Shown: positions 44,198 through 54,814 of the stretch, one piece after another
Numbering within the stretch: position 1 is the first letter of the stretch
Layout: the number at the start of each line of letters is the position of its first letter
Assembly (NCBI RefSeq): GCF_029543085.1
Contig: NZ_CP119967.1
Span: forward strand, 6,455,001-6,519,000
DNA length: 64,000 nt
Direction: 5' to 3'
From: Pseudomonas sp. A34-9
Lineage (GTDB): Bacteria; Pseudomonadota; Gammaproteobacteria; Pseudomonadales; Pseudomonadaceae
Notes under the pieces: generated by a model
Databases searched by the model: none
What the model was told of the DNA's origin: nothing
What the model saw: only the letters and a program-made list of their open reading frames with translations
Translations under genes and position numbers: made by a program

Positions 44198-45349
44198 TCA
44201 GGACGTCACTTCAGAAGAGGCTACGTTCGCTCGGGACGTTGCGAGGCGTTTCACCAATGCGGTGCCACGGTTGCGCATGGGCATTTCGATGCAGCGATAA
44301 TTCAGCTCGCTGAGCAATACGATCAGGCCGAAGGCAAACAACAAGGTCACGATCGGGTGTCCCGCCGGGCTCGGCAGGCCTGCACTCTGCAAACGGAAAA
44401 TCACTTCGCGCACCAGGAAATACACCGGAATGTGGATCAGGTAGATGCCGTAGGAACGACTGCCCACCCACGCCATCAACCGCTGCAGGCGTCCGGCGGG
44501 CAGCAGATAATCCCTGTTGTATGAGGCGATCCACACCAGCACTGCACTGAGTATCGCGATAGCGCCGATGCGATAGTGACTTGCAGAAAAAGGGTCGGTG
44601 GCCAGATAACTCATCAGCAAGCCGAGGACGATCAGCACTGAAGTTCCGGCCCAGGGACGACTGAGAAACGTCGGCTGCAAGCGTCGATAGCTCGCTTGCA
44701 CACTCCACATTGCCAGCAGCACGCCAAGGGCCAGCGCGTCGGTCCGAACAACCATCAGCAGCGGCGTGCGCACCATCAACAGTTGCACCGCAACCAGCGC
44801 CAGCAACACCCACACCAGATGTTTGCGGCACAGCAGGATCAGCAGCGGAAAGAGCAGGTAGAACTGCTCCTCCAGCGCCAGACTCCAGTAGACAAAACTG
44901 CTGCCGTACTCGTAGCGAAAGAACGCATCGGCAAAGCGGAAATTGGCGTACTGCAATACCCCCGCGAGCGTGGCCTGCAGGTTGGCGTGTACCGTGCCGA
45001 ATGCCCCGGAGCGGTTGAAAAACACGCACAGCAGCAGCACCAGCGCCAGCCACAACCAGGCCGATGGCAGCAGGCGAAATGCTCGACGCAACCAGAAGTT
45101 ACGCGTTTGCTCCCAATATTCCTGCCGGCTGCTGCAACTGCGCAGCGCTGGAATCAGACTGCGGGCAATAACGAATCCGGAAATGGCGAAAAACAGATCC
45201 ACTCCCCACCACGGCTGCGCCCAGGCATGAATGGAGTCGAGCAGCGGCACAGGATCGCTAAACAGATTGCCGGACAAGTGATGAAACAGCACCCCAAGCA
45301 CTGCGATGGCGCGCAGCACCTCGATGTCCATGATTCTTTTACTGCTCAT
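44198..45349 (-). CDS. Membrane acyltransferase (OafA/Acyltransferase_3)
   Basis: 383 residues from MSSKRIMDIEVLRAIAV; other ATGs at 45382 and 45331 are possible. Ten or so membrane segments carry the family motifs DIEVLRAIAVLGVLFHHL, WWGVDLFFAISGFVI and YWSLALEEQFYLLFPLL. It transfers an acyl (often acetyl) group to a sugar on the periplasmic side. It is third gene of a minus-strand operon with the GT-methyltransferase fusion and GT, whose stop it overlaps, so it probably decorates O-polysaccharide. Confidence 0.9.
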   Translation of the reverse strand: MSSKRIMDIEVLRAIAVLGVLFHHLSGNLFSDPVPLLDSIHAWAQPWWGVDLFFAISGFVIARSLIPALRSCSSRQEYWEQTRNFWLRRAFRLLPSAWLWLALVLLLCVFFNRSGAFGTVHANLQATLAGVLQYANFRFADAFFRYEYGSSFVYWSLALEEQFYLLFPLLILLCRKHLVWVLLALVAVQLLMVRTPLLMVVRTDALALGVLLAMWSVQASYRRLQPTFLSRPWAGTSVLIVLGLLMSYLATDPFSASHYRIGAIAILSAVLVWIASYNRDYLLPAGRLQRLMAWVGSRSYGIYLIHIPVYFLVREVIFRLQSAGLPSPAGHPIVTLLFAFGLIVLLSELNYRCIEMPMRNRGTALVKRLATSRANVASSEVTS

Positions 45350-47444
45350 CCGGCATCCCCGCATCCAGCGGTTTACGAGCAATGATCACCTGGCTCTTGG
45401 GCATGAACTGGTCGAGTACCTGTTTGATCGCAAGCCCGTCGGGCCGGTCAAGCATCTCTTCCCAGGTTCTGGCCCACCCGCCCATCAGATGCGGGAACGG
45501 CGCATGAATGCGATCGCGCACCGCACCGCCCGGATCCTTGCCGGCAGCCTTTTCGCTGGCCCAGAAGAAAATCATCCCCATCACCCAGAAGAACCCGGTG
45601 GCTTGTCGATGTTCGATGACCAGTCCGGCATCCTCGATCATTGCCTCGAAGCGCTCCGGGGTAAAAATCTGCACGTGGTTGGGCGACTGGTAATAACTCG
45701 GCGGGGCAATGCCTTTCTGCAAATGCTCGCCAACCGGTGCTGGCACGCTGAGCAGATACAACGCACCAGGGCGTCCCATACGCGCCAGCTCGGCCATGAA
45801 CGGCTCGGGCTCGTCGACGTGCTCCAGCACTTCCATGCACACCACCCGGCTCGCACAGCCATCCGCCAATGGCAGGGGCAAGCTGTTGCTGACCAGCCCC
45901 AGACTCGGCCTGGAGCTCTTGGCTTCAACCTGACGCGCCAGCTCGCTCACTTTGTCGTGTTCGCTGTCGGTGAAGATCACCGAGGCGCCCTGGCGTACCG
46001 CAAACAACGTCGCGGCGCCCTCACCACAACCGACGTCGAGCAAGGTGTCGTCAGGCGTTATGGCAAAGCCCCTGAGCAATTCGCCGCTGTCATTGAGAAA
46101 CCAGCCGTCCAGCACCGCATCCCGCAAACCGACATCGCGTGGCGACCAGGTGAACAAGGGTTCCGGTTCAGCGTGGCGCTCGAACAGTTGCGTAAAAAAT
46201 GCCTGCAACCGCTGCTCCGCCACGGCCTGGCTACAAAAACCCCGCAGACTTTCCACCGCTTGCGCCGACATGTGCGCATAACGCTGTGGATCGTTTTTGG
46301 CCACCTCGTAACTGGCTCGATACGCCGCGCAAATCGAGGCCCAATTGGTCGCGTAGCGCAATGTCCGGTAAGCCGAGCGCGGATCGTGCGGCCACGTCGT
46401 GAACTCCTCGGTCGACTCGATCAGGAACGCGTTATCGACATTCATATAGTCGATCATTGCCGTCGTGCGCGGCGCCACGGCCGGTTTGCCGCAAGACATG
46501 AACTCCATCAGCGGCAGGCACTGGCCTTCGCCGTAGGATGTGTTGACGACGTAGCGGGTCGCCTGCACCAGACGTTCGTAATCCGCGTCCGCCAGATAGC
46601 CATAGACCAGCACCACGCGGCAGCGATAAGGCTGGTTTTTGTACAAGTGATGAAGGATATCGGTGAGCGCTTCTTCGGCATCGTGGTGGGTCAGTTTGAG
46701 CACCAGTGTCGCGTCATCGGTCTCACGGAACGTCGCGCAGAAGGCACTGATCATGTCTTCCCAGTTCTTGCGACCGTCGCGAGGGTTGAACACCGAGGTG
46801 TACACCACACCTTCAAGCAACAACGCCTGCTCGGTGACAGGCGCAAGAAAATCGATGCCCGGGCCACGGCGCAGGTGAACCGGGCCGAAGGCATCCAGAT
46901 CGATCTCGCGACTGTCGACCACCAGCCCTTTGATCATCAATCGCACCGAGTCGACCACAGGTTGCCCTTGCAACTGCACGCCACGCGCCGCGAATCGATC
47001 CCAAACGGGGGCGGGTACGGCGACAATCGGGTAATCGGCGCCCATCGCGTCGCGCACTGCATTGACCGTGTAAGTGGAATGGGTGATCGCGGCACCGCAA
47101 GCGTCAAGGACCGTGCGCCAGTCGTTCAAGGGATCGCCGGCAAACGGCTCGTTGGGGATGGTGCTGAATTCCCAAGCGAATACGGGCACCGTCGGGCACG
47201 CCAGATGCACCGGGGTGCGGTGCGGTGGCGAGAACGACAGAAACACGCAAGGCTCGCCTCGGGACTGGCAGTCGGCGTACAACGCATCGACTTCAGTGTT
47301 CGGGTCCATGACCTCGATCACCCGCCCGAGGCGCTCCAGTACCGGCCGGTACTCCTTGAGAACGAAGTAATAGCTGTACTCCGAACGCCCCAGGTTACGG
47401 CTGATGGTGTGCTGGTTGGTTTCCGAATGGATGATGATCAGCAT
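45339..47444 (-). CDS. Glycosyltransferase-methyltransferase fusion
   Basis: 701 residues in two parts. Residues ~1-415 form a GT-B/GT4-type glycosyltransferase (VVYTSVFNPRDGRKNWEDMI, then NTSYGEGQCLPLMEFMSCGKPAVAP). Residues ~455-660 form a SAM methyltransferase (LLDVGCGEGAATLFAV, then CMEVLEHVDEPEPF and FTPERFEAMIEDAGL). The first part is a paralogue of the next upstream protein. P. aeruginosa has separate GT and methyltransferase genes (PA5455-5459) beside its A-band cluster. A role in capping D-rhamnan with a methylated residue is plausible (inference). Confidence 0.87.
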   Translation of the reverse strand: MLIIIHSETNQHTISRNLGRSEYSYYFVLKEYRPVLERLGRVIEVMDPNTEVDALYADCQSRGEPCVFLSFSPPHRTPVHLACPTVPVFAWEFSTIPNEPFAGDPLNDWRTVLDACGAAITHSTYTVNAVRDAMGADYPIVAVPAPVWDRFAARGVQLQGQPVVDSVRLMIKGLVVDSREIDLDAFGPVHLRRGPGIDFLAPVTEQALLLEGVVYTSVFNPRDGRKNWEDMISAFCATFRETDDATLVLKLTHHDAEEALTDILHHLYKNQPYRCRVVLVYGYLADADYERLVQATRYVVNTSYGEGQCLPLMEFMSCGKPAVAPRTTAMIDYMNVDNAFLIESTEEFTTWPHDPRSAYRTLRYATNWASICAAYRASYEVAKNDPQRYAHMSAQAVESLRGFCSQAVAEQRLQAFFTQLFERHAEPEPLFTWSPRDVGLRDAVLDGWFLNDSGELLRGFAITPDDTLLDVGCGEGAATLFAVRQGASVIFTDSEHDKVSELARQVEAKSSRPSLGLVSNSLPLPLADGCASRVVCMEVLEHVDEPEPFMAELARMGRPGALYLLSVPAPVGEHLQKGIAPPSYYQSPNHVQIFTPERFEAMIEDAGLVIEHRQATGFFWVMGMIFFWASEKAAGKDPGGAVRDRIHAPFPHLMGGWARTWEEMLDRPDGLAIKQVLDQFMPKSQVIIARKPLDAGMPDEQ

Positions 47445-49018
47445 GAGGCGTTATCCGTAACCTGGGCAGTGTTGCCGACCGGTGACGGCGGCCCGAAAAA
47501 ATCCGCAGCACGCTTTTGCAGAGCCGGTGTTGCGCAGTAATCCCGCATGCGTTCGGCGGCCGCCAGCGACATGCGCTGATAGTCCTCAGGCTGCGTCTTG
47601 GCCATCCGGTAACTGTTTTCGTAGGCCTTTTTCAACGATCCCCAATCCGGTCGATGACGATGTGCGCGAAAGAGCATTCGCGGGTCATGGGGCCAGGTGC
47701 ACACCTCGACGCTGGAGCCGACCACGAACGCCACAGACGCGTCGATGTAATCCTGCATCGCCGTGTGATCGGGGGCGATCACCGGTTTGCCGCACGCCAT
47801 GAACTCCATCAGCGGCAGGCACAGGCCTTCACAATGCGAAGCGTTGACGTAAAAACTCGCCGCCTGGTAGAGCCGCGCATATTCAGCATCATCCAGATAG
47901 CCCTGAATCATCACGACCCGGCAGGAAAAGGGTGCCAGTTGCGCCAGCGGCGTCATCAGGTGTGCGTAGACCGCCTCCAGATCGCTCTGAGTGAATTTCA
48001 TCACCAGTGTGGCGTCGGGGGTGTCACGGAACGCCGCGCAAAAAGCGCTCAGGATCTGCAGCCAGTTCTTGCGCCCGTCGTCGGGGCGGAACACCGTCAC
48101 GTAGACCACACCGTCCACACGGGTTTGAACCTCTAATGAACTGTCCGGCATGTCCCGCGGCGGCGGTTGAACCGTCACAGGCACAGGTTGCGGGCCGGCG
48201 ATATTGGGCAGACATTTGCCAAGCCAGCCATGCAACGCCTCCGGAACCAGGTCGCGAATCCCTTCCCAGTACCAGTTATGCAGGAACCTGACGCGCGGCA
48301 CCGGCGGTTCTTGCTCGTGGCCCAGATTCAGTAGCCACAAGCGCAAGTAATGCCGGGCAACGACAAAGCGCCGCTTCAAGGTCAGCGGTGGAGGACGCGA
48401 GGCCTCCAGCTGTGCTTCGATTTCCGCCAGTTCCTCCGGTGTCAGCGCCTTGGGCAGCAGATTGTCCGGGTGCAGGTTCATCTGGCGGGAATCAAAGATG
48501 CAACCTTTGACCGTCAACGTCGCACCCGCATTGACCGGCGCGCTGACGTGCTGCTCGCGAAGCGCTGCAAAGCGTTCCCACAGGGGTGCCGGCAAAACCA
48601 ACACCGGGAAGTCTTCGCCCATGGCGCGACGAATCGCCTGGGCCGTATGGCTGGACAGTGTGATCACGCGACCGTGTCTGGCCAGCATGCGCGTCCAGTC
48701 CTGCCGTGGATCGTCGCTCCACTGTTCATCAGGGATCGACTCGTACTCCCACGCCACAACGCAGACGGTGGGGCACTCCAGATCGATAGGGGTTTTCTGG
48801 GGTCGGGTGAACGAGAGGAAAACACTCTCCTGACCCGCGGCGAGCAATTGCCGGTAGAGCGGATCGACCTCGGCCACAGCACTCACCACGTGAACTCGCC
48901 CGAGTTTTTCGAGCAACGGGTGATAGGCTTTCAGCACAAAGTAATAACTGGAATCGGGATGCCCCAGATTCTGGCTGATGGAACTGTCGTTGATGTCCGA
49001 GTAAAGAATGAAGTTCAT
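47438..49018 (-). CDS. Glycosyltransferase (GT4-like)
   Basis: 526 residues from MNFILYSDIND. It has the same N-terminal pattern as the fusion protein (SYYFVLK, LE(K/R)LGRV) and the same C-terminal GT4 region (VVYVTVFRPDDGRKNW, NASHCEGLCLPLMEFMACGKPVIAP with the E-x7-E type donor site). An extra ~115-residue segment (~190-305), rich in Leu, Arg and Pro, is missing in the paralogue. It is first gene of the minus-strand operon and overlaps the next by 7 bp. Cytoplasmic; probably adds a sugar to O-polysaccharide. Confidence 0.87.
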   Translation of the reverse strand: MNFILYSDINDSSISQNLGHPDSSYYFVLKAYHPLLEKLGRVHVVSAVAEVDPLYRQLLAAGQESVFLSFTRPQKTPIDLECPTVCVVAWEYESIPDEQWSDDPRQDWTRMLARHGRVITLSSHTAQAIRRAMGEDFPVLVLPAPLWERFAALREQHVSAPVNAGATLTVKGCIFDSRQMNLHPDNLLPKALTPEELAEIEAQLEASRPPPLTLKRRFVVARHYLRLWLLNLGHEQEPPVPRVRFLHNWYWEGIRDLVPEALHGWLGKCLPNIAGPQPVPVTVQPPPRDMPDSSLEVQTRVDGVVYVTVFRPDDGRKNWLQILSAFCAAFRDTPDATLVMKFTQSDLEAVYAHLMTPLAQLAPFSCRVVMIQGYLDDAEYARLYQAASFYVNASHCEGLCLPLMEFMACGKPVIAPDHTAMQDYIDASVAFVVGSSVEVCTWPHDPRMLFRAHRHRPDWGSLKKAYENSYRMAKTQPEDYQRMSLAAAERMRDYCATPALQKRAADFFGPPSPVGNTAQVTDNASC

Positions 49019-49434
49019 GGCATTCCACGATGAAACTGCCATCCCGGCAGCCTCACACTATGACGGCCAAGCGTTGAATCGGCTCGATGGCCGTTCTTCG
49101 TCTTCGGTTCCGTCTTGTTCTTGTTTTAGTGGTCAGTTTCACCTTTGTGCACGACGATCCCGACGAACCCGGCCAATCGTGACAAGGCGCATTCTAAACA
49201 CATCCGCAAAGCGTTCGTGAACCGCTCGGCGAGAATAAACCGGACTACGCTGACGAGAACTGACCAGTCACGGTTTGGCCTGTTGAAATTGCCGAGCATT
49301 TGGCACAGATTGGCACCAAACAACTACAACAACTGACTTCGCCTTTGTTTTCACCGGTTTTTCTACCGGTCTGACAGACCTTCCTTCAAAGCCTGTGGGA
49401 AAGTGGCGCAAGTTCAAGACCAAGGGGTCGCTGT
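49019..49434. other. Divergent promoter region of the O-polysaccharide locus
   Basis: 416 bases without a supported gene, between the minus-strand GT operon and rmd. It contains a TTTGG-N12-CCAAA dyad at 49299-49320, a small CACCGGTTTTTCTACCGGT hairpin near 49351 and AT-rich stretches. No JUMPstart sequence or clear sigma-54 site was found. Confidence 0.5.
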
Positions 49435-51317
<1,883 letters not shown>

Positions 51318-51320
51318 GCC

Positions 51321-52763
51321 ATGCTGATTCCCGTGATTCTGTCCGGCGGTGCCGGCACCCGTTTGTGGCCGGTGTCCCGCGAGGGCCACCCGAAACCATT
51401 CATGCATTTGCCCGATGGCCAGTCGCTGCTGGGCAAGACCTATCAGCGTGCGGCAGCGTTGCTCGACGGTTGGGGCGACATCGTCACGGTGACCAACCGC
51501 GAGTACTACTTCCAGAGCAAGGATCACTATTGCGCCGCCCACGTATCGCGCCATCGTGGGCACTTCCTGCTTGAGCCGAGCGGGCGCAACACGGCGCCGG
51601 CCATTGCGGCAGCGGCATTGTCGCTGCAGGCGCTGCACGGTGACGAGGCGATCATGGTGGTGATGCCCGCCGACCATTTGATCGTCAATCAGGACGCGCT
51701 GAAAACCGCGGTCGAGCACGCCGTCAATCTGGCCAAGGACGGTTATATGGTGACCTTCGGCGTGATCCCGACGGCCCCGGAAACCGGCTTCGGCTACATC
51801 GAGACCGGCGCCCCACTGGATGCCAAAGGCGCGGCGAAAGTGCAGCGCTTCGTCGAGAAACCCGACCTGCAAACCGCCACGCATTATCTGGAGAGCGGCA
51901 ACTTCCTGTGGAACTCAGGCATGTTCTGCTTCACCACCGCAGCCGTGATTGCCGAGCTGCAATTGCACGCACCTGAGCTGCTGGAGCAGACCCGTGTCTG
52001 CATGGCCGCCAGCGCGCCAATCGAAACCGTTGGTTGCCTGCAGCAGGAATTGTCGCCGGCGTTGTTCGCTGAAATCACCGACATCTCCATCGACTACGCG
52101 TTGATGGAGCGCTCGGAAAAAGTCGTCGTCGTGCCCGCCGGTTTCGACTGGAGCGACATCGGTTCGTGGGGCGCCGTCGCGGCGCTGGTGCCGGCCGATG
52201 CCGACAACAACCGCGCCAGCGGCGAAGCGATCTTTATCGACAGCCATAACAACTTCGTCCAGAGCGATGGCCGGCTGGTAGCAACGGTGGGTGTGGATAA
52301 CCTGATCGTGGTCGATACCGCTGACGCGGTGCTGGTGGCCCATGCCGACCGTGCGCAGGACGTACGCCGCGTGGCCAAGCAACTCAAGGACAAATCCCAC
52401 GAAGCCTATCGGCTGCATCGTACCGTCAGCCGCCCGTGGGGTACTTACACTGTTCTCGAAGAAGGACCACGCTTCAAGATCAAGCGCATCGTGGTCAAAC
52501 CCGGTGGCAAGCTGTCCCTGCAAATGCACCATCACCGCAACGAACACTGGGTGGTGGTAGAAGGCATGGCCAAGGTCACCAACAATGGCAGCGGCACGAC
52601 GCTGGTGGCCAAGAACGAATCGACCTTCATTGCCGCCGGCCACAAGCATCGCCTGGAAAACCCCGGGGTAATCGATCTGGTGATCATCGAAGTGCAAAGC
52701 GGCGAATACCTGGGAGAGGACGACATCGTCCGCTTCGAAGACCAATACGGCAGGACGGTTTAA
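51321..52763 (+). CDS. wbpW: Mannose-1-phosphate guanylyltransferase / mannose-6-phosphate isomerase
   Basis: 480 residues. The N-terminal nucleotidyltransferase has SGGAGTRLWPVSREGHPKPF and the FVEKP motif; the C-terminal cupin isomerase has RPWGTYTVLEEGPRFKIKR and QMHHHRNEHW. It supplies GDP-mannose for Gmd. The same family includes AlgA and PslB, but the operon position identifies it as WbpW. Starts 3 bases after gmd. Confidence 0.93.
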   Translation: MLIPVILSGGAGTRLWPVSREGHPKPFMHLPDGQSLLGKTYQRAAALLDGWGDIVTVTNREYYFQSKDHYCAAHVSRHRGHFLLEPSGRNTAPAIAAAALSLQALHGDEAIMVVMPADHLIVNQDALKTAVEHAVNLAKDGYMVTFGVIPTAPETGFGYIETGAPLDAKGAAKVQRFVEKPDLQTATHYLESGNFLWNSGMFCFTTAAVIAELQLHAPELLEQTRVCMAASAPIETVGCLQQELSPALFAEITDISIDYALMERSEKVVVVPAGFDWSDIGSWGAVAALVPADADNNRASGEAIFIDSHNNFVQSDGRLVATVGVDNLIVVDTADAVLVAHADRAQDVRRVAKQLKDKSHEAYRLHRTVSRPWGTYTVLEEGPRFKIKRIVVKPGGKLSLQMHHHRNEHWVVVEGMAKVTNNGSGTTLVAKNESTFIAAGHKHRLENPGVIDLVIIEVQSGEYLGEDDIVRFEDQYGRTV

Positions 52764-53561
52764 ATGCTGCTTTCCCTATACCGCTCGCTGCATGAATACC
52801 GAAGTTTCATCCTCGGCAGCGTGCAGCGAGAGTTTCAAGCGCGTTACCGCAATTCGCTGTTCGGCGCGCTGTGGCCGATCTTCAATCCGCTGTCGATGAT
52901 CATCGTTTACACCGTGATCTTTTCCCACATCATGCGCGCGCGCTTGCCCGGTGTGGACGACAGCATGGCCTACAGCATTTACCTGTGCGCCGGACTGCTC
53001 GCGTGGGGGCTGTTTTCGGAAATCACCTTGCGCAGCCAGAACATGTTTCTGGACAACGCCAACCTGCTGAAAAAAATCAGTTTCCCCAGAGTCTGTCTGC
53101 CGGTGATAGTGCTGCTCAATGCCGGGATCAATTTCGCCATCATCATCGGCTTGTTTCTCGGCTTTCTGCTCGTCACCGGACGCTGGCCGGGCATGGTAGT
53201 GCTGGCGCTGGTGCCGCTGGTTGCCCTGCAAATGATGCTCTGCGCGGGTCTGGGCATGGTGCTGGGCGTACTCAACGTATTCTTTCGTGATGTCGGCCAG
53301 CTCTTCGGCATCTGCCTGCAATTCTGGTTCTGGCTGACACCGATCGTTTACCCCATCAACATATTGCCGCCGTGGCTACAGAGCCTGCTGCAATTCAACC
53401 CGCTGACCAACCTGATCGCCAGCTACCAGAATCTGTTCGTCTACGGCCAGTGGCCGCTCTGGAGTTCGCTGCTGCCGACGTTGGTGATCGGCGCGGTGTT
53501 CTGCGCCATCGGTCTGCGCCTGTTCCGCCAACGGGTCGGTGAAATGGTGGATGAGCTCTGA
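52764..53561 (+). CDS. wzm: O-polysaccharide ABC exporter, permease
   Basis: 265 residues with six membrane segments and the ABC-2 O-antigen exporter opening REFQARYRNSLFGALWPIFNPL. With Wzt it exports completed undecaprenyl-linked D-rhamnan across the inner membrane. It abuts wbpW without a gap, and its stop overlaps the wzt start by one base. Confidence 0.93.
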   Translation: MLLSLYRSLHEYRSFILGSVQREFQARYRNSLFGALWPIFNPLSMIIVYTVIFSHIMRARLPGVDDSMAYSIYLCAGLLAWGLFSEITLRSQNMFLDNANLLKKISFPRVCLPVIVLLNAGINFAIIIGLFLGFLLVTGRWPGMVVLALVPLVALQMMLCAGLGMVLGVLNVFFRDVGQLFGICLQFWFWLTPIVYPINILPPWLQSLLQFNPLTNLIASYQNLFVYGQWPLWSSLLPTLVIGAVFCAIGLRLFRQRVGEMVDEL

Positions 53562-54814
53562 TGGGACATATTCGTGTAACCGGGCTGGGCAAAGCCTATA
53601 AACAATATCCCAGCCGCTGGAGTCGCCTGGCCGAATGGCTGATTCCTTTTGCCGCGCTGCGGCACCGCCAGCATTGGGTACTCAAGGACCTGACGTTCGA
53701 GATCCCGGCCGGCGAGGCCGTGGGCATCGTCGGGGTCAATGGCGCAGGCAAGAGTACGCTGCTGAAGATGATTACCGGCACCAGTCGACAGACGTGCGGC
53801 ACCATTGAACTGTCGGGTCGGGTCGCCGCGTTGCTGGAACTGGGCATGGGCTTTCACCCGGACTTCACCGGCCGGCAAAACGCCGTGATGGCCGGGCAAC
53901 TGCTCGGTATGCAACTCGAAGAAATCAACGCATTGATGCCGCAGATCGAGCGCTTCGCTGAAATCGGCGAAGCGATTGATCATCCGGTGCGCACCTACTC
54001 CAGTGGCATGCAGATGCGTCTGGCGTTCAGTGTCGCCACCGCCCGCCGCCCGGACATTCTGATCGTCGATGAAGCGCTGTCGGTGGGCGATGCCTACTTC
54101 CAGCATAAAAGCTTCGAGCGCATCCGCAGCTTCCGCACGGCTGGCACCACCTTGCTGATCGTGTCCCATGATCGCTCGGCGATTCAATCGATCTGCGATT
54201 CGGCAATCCTGCTCGATGGCGGTCGCATGGTCATGCACGACAGACCCGAAGCGGTGATGGATTACTACAACGCCTTGCTCGCCGAGCGTGAAGGTCAGAC
54301 CGTGCGCCAGGAAATACTCAGCGACGGCCAGGTACAAACCGTGTCGGGCACCGGTGAGGCGGGCATTCTGCGCGTGCGTCTGCTGGACGAATCCGAACGT
54401 TCTATCGAAGCCGCCGAGGTCGGTCAGTCCGTGGTACTGGCCGTGGACGTCGAGGTTCGTCAGGACATCGAACGGCTGGTGCTGGGGTTCATGATCAAGG
54501 ATCGCCTCGGCCAGCCCATGTATGGCATCAACACCCATCGCCAGAACCAGGCCCTGGAAAACCTGCGGGCCGGCGAGCGCATCACCTATCGTTTTGCGTT
54601 TGTCATGGGGCTGGGCAAAGGCAACTACTCCGTGGCCTTGAGCCTGTCGCGACTGGACTCGCACCTGGACCGAAATTACGAGTGGCGCGATCTCGGTCTG
54701 GTGTTTCATGTCATCAACAATCGTCGCGAAGATTTCGTCGGTTGCTCATGGCTGAACGCACAGACCACGATCAGCCGTGATGTCGAAGCCAGCCGTGTGG
54801 AGCGCACACCATGA
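53561..54814 (+). CDS. wzt: O-polysaccharide ABC exporter, ATPase with C-terminal Wzt domain
   Basis: 417 residues. Walker A GVNGAGKST (58-66), signature SSGMQMRLAFSVA, Walker B ILIVDEAL and H-loop VSHDRSA are present. The extra C-terminal domain (~265-417) is the immunoglobulin-like Wzt module that in other systems recognises the modified chain end and couples export to termination. That presence suggests the polymer here is capped; the methyltransferase fusion at 45339 is a candidate capping enzyme. Confidence 0.94.
   Translation: MGHIRVTGLGKAYKQYPSRWSRLAEWLIPFAALRHRQHWVLKDLTFEIPAGEAVGIVGVNGAGKSTLLKMITGTSRQTCGTIELSGRVAALLELGMGFHPDFTGRQNAVMAGQLLGMQLEEINALMPQIERFAEIGEAIDHPVRTYSSGMQMRLAFSVATARRPDILIVDEALSVGDAYFQHKSFERIRSFRTAGTTLLIVSHDRSAIQSICDSAILLDGGRMVMHDRPEAVMDYYNALLAEREGQTVRQEILSDGQVQTVSGTGEAGILRVRLLDESERSIEAAEVGQSVVLAVDVEVRQDIERLVLGFMIKDRLGQPMYGINTHRQNQALENLRAGERITYRFAFVMGLGKGNYSVALSLSRLDSHLDRNYEWRDLGLVFHVINNRREDFVGCSWLNAQTTISRDVEASRVERTP

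Noticed and set aside
45306..47540. Long open frame antisense to the GT-methyltransferase gene (about 744 codons)
   Set aside because: The minus-strand product has clear GT and SAM motifs; the plus-strand frame has none and starts inside another gene.
49300..49316. Sigma-54-like TGGCAC...TGGCAC before rmd
   Set aside because: The GG and GC elements are 9 bases apart instead of the required 10.
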